Shown: positions 6,380-10,025 of the stretch, piece by piece
Position numbering within the stretch: the first letter of the stretch is position 1
Layout: the number at the start of each line of letters is the position of its first letter
Assembly: GCA_023253615.1 (NCBI GenBank)
Contig: JALRFZ010000374.1
Span: 1-10,025 of the forward strand
Reading direction: 5' to 3'
From: Verrucomicrobiales bacterium
Lineage (GTDB): Bacteria; Verrucomicrobiota; Verrucomicrobiia; Verrucomicrobiales; DEV007
Length of the DNA stretch: 10,025 nucleotides
The notes under the pieces: model-generated
Seen by the model: the letters and a program-made list of their open reading frames with translations, nothing else
Databases searched by the model: none
What the model was told of the DNA's origin: nothing
Translations under genes and position numbers: made by a program

Positions 6380-6403
6380 GACGCCCGGTCGGAACGGTCG
6401 CCC
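6380..6403. repeat. 24-bp dispersed direct repeat, copy 1, 3 bp after prfA
   Basis: This 24-bp stretch with core CGGTCGGAACGGT recurs at 8654-8677 with only two differences, both C/T transitions. Both copies have the same orientation and lie just past the stop codon of a minus-strand gene. The similarity drops sharply outside the 24 bp. Its function is unknown. It does not fold into a strong hairpin by itself. Confidence 0.75.
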
Positions 6404-6406
6404 TGA

Positions 6407-7480
6407 TCACGCTTCCAGTTCCGCCATCCGTTCGGCCATTTCCGAGGCCTGGAGCGCCTCGATCACGGGAGCGATCGCTCCGGTCACGATCTGGTCGAGA
6501 TTGTAGAGCGTGAGATTCACGCGGTGATCGGTGAGGCGGTTCTGCGGGAAATTGTAGGTGCGCACCTTTTCCTCGCGACCACCCGAGCCGATCAGGCTCT
6601 TCCGGTGCGCCGAATATTTCTCCGCTTCCTCCCGCACCTTGGCCTCGAGCAGTTTCGCCCGGAGGATCTGCAGGGCACGCTCCTTGTTTTTCCCCTGGCT
6701 GCGTCCCTCCTGACACTTCACCATGATCCCCGTCGGCAAGTGCGTCACCTGCACGGCGGAGTCGGTCGTGTTGACGTGCTGGCCGCCCGGACCACCTGAG
6801 CGCGTCGCCTGGATGTGGAGATCTTCGGGCCGCAACTCGACATCGACCTCCTCGGCCTCGGGCAGGACCGCGACGGTCGCGGTGGAGGTATGGATGCGGC
6901 CCTGGGTCTCGGTCACCGGCACGCGTTGCACGCGGTGGACGCCGCTCTCATACTTCAAGAAGCGGAAGACCTCCTCGCCCGCGACTTTGAAAACAACTTC
7001 CTTGTAGCCGCCGACTTCCGAAGGACTCGCCTCGACCGGCTCGACCTTCCAACCCCGCGACTCGGCGTAGCGCTGATACATGCGGTAGAGATCGCCCGCG
7101 AACAGCGAAGCTTCGTCGCCGCCCGTCCCCGCACGGATTTCGACAATGGCGTCGCGATCCTCGGTGGGATCGTGGGGCAGCAGCGCATACTGCACCGCAG
7201 CCTCGAGCTCGGCGATGCGGGATTCCAAAACCGGGATCTCTTCCGCCGCCATCTCCGCGAGATCCGCTTCGCCGGATTTGGCCAATTCCTGATTTTCGGT
7301 GAGATCCGTCCTCGCTTTCCCGAGCCGCGCCCAATCCTCCATCAGAGCCTTGAGTCGGTTGTATTCGCGGGTGAGCTCGCCGGCCTTTTTCGCGTCGTCG
7401 AAAAAGCCGTCCTGAGCCATCTGCGACTCCAGTTCCGGGATCCGGAGCCGTTTCCGTTCGATGAGGTTCGAGTGGTCCAA
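6407..7480 (-). CDS. prfA: Peptide chain release factor 1 (RF1)
   Basis: RF1 recognises UAA and UAG in the ribosomal A site and triggers release of the finished protein. The stop-codon recognition motif is PVT (PxT class, so RF1 and not RF2) in VQRVPVTETQGRIHTS, and the catalytic loop is SGGPGGQHVNTTDSAV. I choose the TTG at 7480 as the start. It gives 357 residues with PVT at 188-190, the same numbers as in the E. coli protein, and GGQ at 232-234 (233-235 in E. coli). It also begins MDHSNLIERKRLRIPELE, like relatives. The only in-frame ATG upstream, at 7522, lies within the stem of the rpmE terminator and would add 14 unlikely residues. No Shine-Dalgarno sequence is visible before the TTG. 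The gene follows rpmE, a widely conserved order. Confidence 0.96.
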   Translation of the reverse strand: MDHSNLIERKRLRIPELESQMAQDGFFDDAKKAGELTREYNRLKALMEDWARLGKARTDLTENQELAKSGEADLAEMAAEEIPVLESRIAELEAAVQYALLPHDPTEDRDAIVEIRAGTGGDEASLFAGDLYRMYQRYAESRGWKVEPVEASPSEVGGYKEVVFKVAGEEVFRFLKYESGVHRVQRVPVTETQGRIHTSTATVAVLPEAEEVDVELRPEDLHIQATRSGGPGGQHVNTTDSAVQVTHLPTGIMVKCQEGRSQGKNKERALQILRAKLLEAKVREEAEKYSAHRKSLIGSGGREEKVRTYNFPQNRLTDHRVNLTLYNLDQIVTGAIAPVIEALQASEMAERMAELEA

Positions 7481-7503
7481 GGGAAAAATCGGTCGGTCAC
7501 TCC

Positions 7504-7545
7504 AATAAAAAACGGTGACCATGCCGCGCGGGCATCGTCACCGTT
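7504..7545 (-). terminator. Rho-independent terminator after rpmE
   Basis: The arms AACGGTGAC (7511-7519) and GTCACCGTT (7537-7545) pair over nine bases. After one C-C mismatch, ATGCC (7521-7525) pairs with GGCAT (7531-7535) around a GCGCG loop. On the minus strand the hairpin is followed by six T residues (7512-7507), as expected for termination of rpmE transcripts. It lies 22 bp after the rpmE stop and before the prfA start at 7480, so prfA needs readthrough or a promoter of its own. Confidence 0.92.
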
Positions 7546-7567
7546 CTCGAAATTCGAACTGTCAGGA

Positions 7568-7819
7568 CTAGGCGCTGAGATCGGAAAGCTTCGGCTTCTT
7601 CCGGCGCTCCGCGGCGGTCTTGGTCGCACCAAAACGCTTCTGGAACTTGTCCACGCGGCCGGCGGTATCGACGAAACGCTGCTCGCCCGTGAAGAAGGGG
7701 TGGCAGGCGGAGCAGATGCCGACGTGCAGATTCGGCACGGTCGAGCGCGTCTGGATCACGTTGCCGCAGTGGCACTGGATCACGGCTTCCTTGTAAGTGG
7801 GGTGAATGTCCGCTTTCAT
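7568..7819 (-). CDS. rpmE: 50S ribosomal protein L31, zinc-binding form
   Basis: L31 sits at the central protuberance of the large subunit and bridges to the small subunit. The 83-residue protein starts [16 protein letters not shown] and has four cysteines for zinc: Cys16 and Cys18 in QCHCGN, and Cys36 and Cys39 in [12 protein letters not shown]. It is therefore the C+ (zinc-dependent) form, which in many bacteria is replaced by a zinc-free paralogue when zinc is short. [24 protein letters not shown] is the usual family signature, followed by a short basic tail. A good Shine-Dalgarno sequence, AAGGA, lies 8 bases before the ATG. A promoter at 7847-7875 and a terminator at 7504-7545 frame the gene as its own unit. 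It ends in TAG, a codon read by RF1, whose gene follows. Confidence 0.97.
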   Translation of the reverse strand: MKADIHPTYKEAVIQCHCGNVIQTRSTVPNLHVGICSACHPFFTGEQRFVDTAGRVDKFQKRFGATKTAAERRKKPKLSDLSA

Positions 7820-7846
7820 GTTCGTCTTCCTTTTTGGGAGGGGCGG

Positions 7847-7875
7847 AAGCTAGTCGCGAAGATTCCCGCAGGCAA
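7847..7875 (-). promoter_or_regulatory. Predicted sigma70-type promoter of rpmE
   Basis: On the minus strand TTGCCT (7870-7875) and TAGCTT (7847-7852) are 17 bp apart. The -35 matches TTGnCn at key positions and the -10 keeps T1, A2 and T6. The start of transcription would fall near 7840, giving a leader of about 20 bases that contains the AAGGA ribosome site. Confidence 0.55.
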
Positions 7876-7940
7876 GCGGAAATTTGGTGCTCCGGAGGCC
7901 GCCGGACTTGCCAAACGGGGCGAAAACCGGATTTTCCCGG

Positions 7941-8579
7941 GTGGATTCTCCTCCCCCGTCCCCTTCCCGCCCCGCGTTGCTGGCCTCGAGCATCGCCCTC
8001 ATCCTCGCCAACGTGATCCCGCTGCTCGGCGCGGTGGCCTGGGGCTGGAGCGTCTTCGAGATCGTCGTCACCTATTGGGCGGAGAACCTGATCATCGGCG
8101 GCTACACCCTGCTCCGCATGCTCGGAGCGGGCGGATGGCAGCGCGACGCCCCGATCTTCGTGGGCAAAGTCTTCATGGCGGGATTCTTCACGGTCCACTA
8201 CGGGATGTTCTGCCTCGTGCATGGTTTTTTCGTGTTTTCCCTGCTGGGAGAAGGAAGGGGTAAAGAGATCCTTCTCTCCGGGAAAGGTTTCGGGATCGCC
8301 CTGCTCGCCCTCGTGATCAGCCACGGGGTCTCCTTTGTGAAAAACTACTGTGCGGCCGGCGAATACCGGGGCACGACGATCCAAGCGCAGATGTTCGCCC
8401 CTTATCCCCGCATCGTCGTGCTGCACGTCGCGATCCTCTTCGGCGCCTTCGCGATCCAAGGCCTCGGATCGACCGTGCCCCTGCTCGTGATCCTCGTGGT
8501 CGGAAAAACGGCGATCGATCTCTCGCTGCACCGGTGGATGCACCGGAAAGCGGCGGCGGGAGGGGAAGTCGGCCGGTGA
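7941..8579 (+). CDS. Multi-pass membrane protein, DUF6498-like
   Basis: This membrane protein of about 212 residues has roughly six hydrophobic segments. The pattern FEIVVTYWAENLIIGGYTLLRML near the second helix and FFTVHYGMFCLVHGFFVFSLL near the third fit my memory of the DUF6498 family (YWAEN and HYG.F..VHG). Later segments are GIALLALVISHGVSFVKNYC, RIVVLHVAILFGAFAIQG and PLLVILVVGKTAIDLSLHRW. Its function is unknown; conserved Glu and His residues inside helices could bind metal or a cofactor. The start is uncertain. The GTG at 7941 is used, a TTG at 7977 would begin right at the first helix, and the frame extends to a TTG at 7884. No Shine-Dalgarno sequence supports any of them. The gene diverges from rpmE and converges on hisD. 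Confidence 0.75.
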   Translation: MDSPPPSPSRPALLASSIALILANVIPLLGAVAWGWSVFEIVVTYWAENLIIGGYTLLRMLGAGGWQRDAPIFVGKVFMAGFFTVHYGMFCLVHGFFVFSLLGEGRGKEILLSGKGFGIALLALVISHGVSFVKNYCAAGEYRGTTIQAQMFAPYPRIVVLHVAILFGAFAIQGLGSTVPLLVILVVGKTAIDLSLHRWMHRKAAAGGEVGR

Positions 8580-8653
8580 GGTGGGAGGGAGAGCTCCGAT
8601 GCACGCGTCAGCGGTAGCGCAAGCGGCGACGTATCCGAAATCGGACGACCCTT

Positions 8654-8677
8654 GACGCTCGGTCGGAACGGTTGCCC
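8654..8677. repeat. 24-bp dispersed direct repeat, copy 2, 6 bp after hisD
   Basis: This is the second copy of the 24-bp unit seen at 6380-6403 (22 of 24 identical, core CGGTCGGAACGGT), in the same orientation. It lies in the 104-bp gap between the convergent ends of the DUF6498-like gene and hisD. The rest of that gap (about 8600-8653) holds a run of GCG/GGC triplets and a short TCCGA/TCGGA stem without a T tract, so no terminator is evident. Confidence 0.75.
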
Positions 8678-8683
8678 GTCCCG

Positions 8684-9976
8684 TTACTTCCTCACCCGAA
8701 TCGTCGCGGAGCGGCCGTGGGCGTCGAGACCCTCGACTTTGGCGAAGGCTTCGACGATCGGCGCGGACTTCCGGATCGAATCCTTGTCGAGGCGGACAAT
8801 GCTGGTGCGGCGCTGGAACATGTCGACGGTGAGGCCGGGGAAGGACTTGCCCGCGCCCCCCGTCGGCAGCTCGTGGCTCGGTCCGGCGAGGAAATCGCCG
8901 ACAGCGACGGGCGAATCGTTGCCGAGGAAGATCGCGCCCGAGGTGGTGATGAGCGGGACGACGGCATTTTCGTTCCTGACAATGAGCGAAAGGTGCTCGG
9001 GGGCGAAAGCGTTGACGAGGGCGACGCCGTCCTCGAGCGACTCGACCAACACCATCCAGGCACCTTCCTTGAGGGCCTTTTTCAACTGGGCCTGACGGCT
9101 CAGGGTCTGGATTTGCTTTTCGATCTCGGCTTTGACCGCGTTGAGCAGCTTTTCGGAATCGGTCACGAATCCCATGATGCTGTCGCCGCCGTGCTCGGCC
9201 TGGGCGAGCATGTCCGCGGCGATGTAGGCGGGATTGCCGCTCGCGTCGGAAAGGGTCACGACCTCGCTCGGTCCGGGGAGGAGATCGACAGCGACGACGC
9301 CGAAGAGCTGGCGCTTTGCCTCGACGACGAAGGAATTGCCGGGACCGTAGACTTTCAGCACCGGCCGGATCGTTTTCGTGCCGTAGGACATCGCCGCGAG
9401 CCCCTGGGCTCCGCCGACCTTGTAGATCTCGGTCGCGCCGGCTTCCTTGAGGGCGTAGAGCAGGGCCGGATTGACAACCCCGCCGGGACCGGGAGGCGTC
9501 ATCACGACGATCTCGGGACATCCCGCTGCGGCGGCGAGACAGACGGTCATGTTCGAGGTCGAGACGAGCGGGGCACTGCCGCCCGGCACGTAGATGCCGA
9601 CGCGCTGGAAGGGCAGGTAACGCTCGCCGACGAGGGCGCCCTGGGCGTTCTTGCCGGTCCAATCCTTGCGCAGGCTGCGCTTCGCGAAATCGGTGACGTT
9701 CTTCCTCGAGGCGGCGATCGCCTTCTTCGTCGTCTCATCGACCGCGGCATCGGCGGCGGCGAGTTCGGCGGGGGTGACGCGGAGTTGCTTCGCATTCGTG
9801 AAGCCGGCTTTGTCAAAACGGTTCGAAAGTTCGATGAGGGCGGCGTCGCCTTTTTCGCGGACCTCGTCGAGGATGCCCTTCACGATGGCCTCGACCCCGG
9901 CGGGCGGGGCGTAGCGGCGGTCGAGCTTCTTCAGGGCCGAAGCGAAGTTCTTTTGGTCGTGGCGGAGGATGCGCAT
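8684..9976 (-). CDS. hisD: Histidinol dehydrogenase
   Basis: HisD oxidises L-histidinol to L-histidine through histidinal with two NAD+, the last two steps of histidine synthesis, in the cytoplasm. The 430 residues match the usual length. The zinc ligands are Gln259 and His262 (LAQAEHGGDS), Asp361 (VGDFLAGPSHELPTGG) and His420 (EGLDAHGRSATIR). Their numbers fall within one or two residues of the E. coli ligands Q259, H262, D360 and H419. The catalytic Glu327-His328 pair is in FAPEHLSL. Other hallmarks are GIYVPGGSAP, KVGGAQGLAAMSYGT, VYGPGNSFVVEAKRQLFG and DLLPGPSEV. The gene is intact. No other his gene is within the window; upstream is cut off after 49 bp. A hairpin repeat lies 8 bases before the ATG, and no Shine-Dalgarno sequence is visible. 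Confidence 0.97.
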   Translation of the reverse strand: MRILRHDQKNFASALKKLDRRYAPPAGVEAIVKGILDEVREKGDAALIELSNRFDKAGFTNAKQLRVTPAELAAADAAVDETTKKAIAASRKNVTDFAKRSLRKDWTGKNAQGALVGERYLPFQRVGIYVPGGSAPLVSTSNMTVCLAAAAGCPEIVVMTPPGPGGVVNPALLYALKEAGATEIYKVGGAQGLAAMSYGTKTIRPVLKVYGPGNSFVVEAKRQLFGVVAVDLLPGPSEVVTLSDASGNPAYIAADMLAQAEHGGDSIMGFVTDSEKLLNAVKAEIEKQIQTLSRQAQLKKALKEGAWMVLVESLEDGVALVNAFAPEHLSLIVRNENAVVPLITTSGAIFLGNDSPVAVGDFLAGPSHELPTGGAGKSFPGLTVDMFQRRTSIVRLDKDSIRKSAPIVEAFAKVEGLDAHGRSATIRVRK

Positions 9977-9983
9977 AAAGTAG

Positions 9984-10002
9984 AAGCGGCGTCCCGCCGC
10001 TT
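9984..10002. repeat. Third hairpin of the TCC-loop family, just upstream of hisD
   Basis: AAGCGGCG (9984-9991) and CGCCGCTT (9995-10002) form a perfect 8-bp stem around the loop TCC. The central 13 bases (CGGCGTCCCGCCG) match the core of the hairpin at 643-655 (CGGCATCCTGCCG) except for one compensated base pair next to the loop. The outer flanks differ from the pair at 634-750, so it is a related but distinct repeat type. It ends 7 bp before the hisD start codon on the minus strand. Confidence 0.75.
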
Positions 10003-10025
10003 GGATCGTGAACCGTGAAAAAGCG

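Noticed and set aside
4708..6513. Plus-strand open frame of 601 codons opposite the ligase, membrane protein and thioesterase.
   Set aside because: It is antisense to three recognised genes, with low-complexity charged sequence and no motif.
7908..7936. TTGCCA followed after 17 bp by ATTTTC as a promoter for the DUF6498-like gene.
   Set aside because: The -10 candidate matches the consensus poorly, so the call cannot be supported.
7497..9662. Minus-strand open frame of 721 codons spanning hisD, the DUF6498-like gene and rpmE.
   Set aside because: It is out of frame with hisD and rpmE, which have clear motifs in another frame, and is only an Arg-rich shadow.
8672..10018. Plus-strand open frame of 448 codons opposite hisD.
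   Set aside because: It is the antisense of hisD, with no recognisable domain.
1..10025. Search for a CRISPR array, tRNA or rRNA gene, insertion sequence or phage genes.
   Set aside because: No regularly spaced direct repeats, no cloverleaf with a TTCGA-type arm, no transposase or phage proteins were seen.

Overview
The window is a gene-dense stretch of high-GC bacterial chromosome with mostly housekeeping and metabolic genes, almost all on the minus strand. The organism is most likely a member of the Verrucomicrobiota or a close relative in the PVC group. This is an inference from several signs: a DUF6498-type membrane protein, a half-size EamA-like membrane protein of a kind I associate with PVC genomes, a long MacB/FtsX-type permease, a secreted SGNH hydrolase, weak or absent Shine-Dalgarno sequences, and hairpin repeats whose frame translations resemble short peptides common in that phylum. 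No single marker gene proves it.

Layout from left to right. (1) 1-1452, minus: an ABC exporter pair of LolD/MacB type. The ATPase comes first in transcription, followed by the N-terminal third or less of its permease, cut by the window edge. The 138-bp gap between them holds two inverted copies of a hairpin repeat. (2) 1481-2056, minus: a type II toxin-antitoxin module with the RelE/ParE-like toxin first and the Phd/YefM-like antitoxin second, preceded by a palindromic operator and a promoter that predicts an almost leaderless transcript. (3) 2111-2863, minus: a secreted SGNH/GDSL hydrolase. (4) 3007-3285, minus: a ribbon-helix-helix VapB-like antitoxin with no toxin next to it. (5) 3386-3940, plus: a secreted protein of unknown function. 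(6) 3949-6321, minus: a three-gene set with short gaps: a 4HBT thioesterase, a small multi-pass membrane protein and a PaaK-like acyl-CoA ligase. (7) 6407-7819, minus: rpmE followed by prfA, separated by a strong intrinsic terminator. (8) 7941-8579, plus: a DUF6498-type membrane protein. (9) 8684-9976, minus: a complete hisD.

The housekeeping core is rpmE-prfA (translation) and hisD (last two steps of histidine synthesis). The thioesterase/ligase set probably forms and hydrolyses one acyl- or aryl-CoA whose identity the sequence does not reveal. I do not see a new defence or mobile system. The most distinctive content is the non-coding repeats: a hairpin family (three members) with compensatory stem changes, and a separate 24-bp direct repeat placed 3-6 bp after the stop codons of both prfA and hisD. 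No tRNA, rRNA, CRISPR array or insertion sequence was found, and no stretch over 300 bases lacks a gene.
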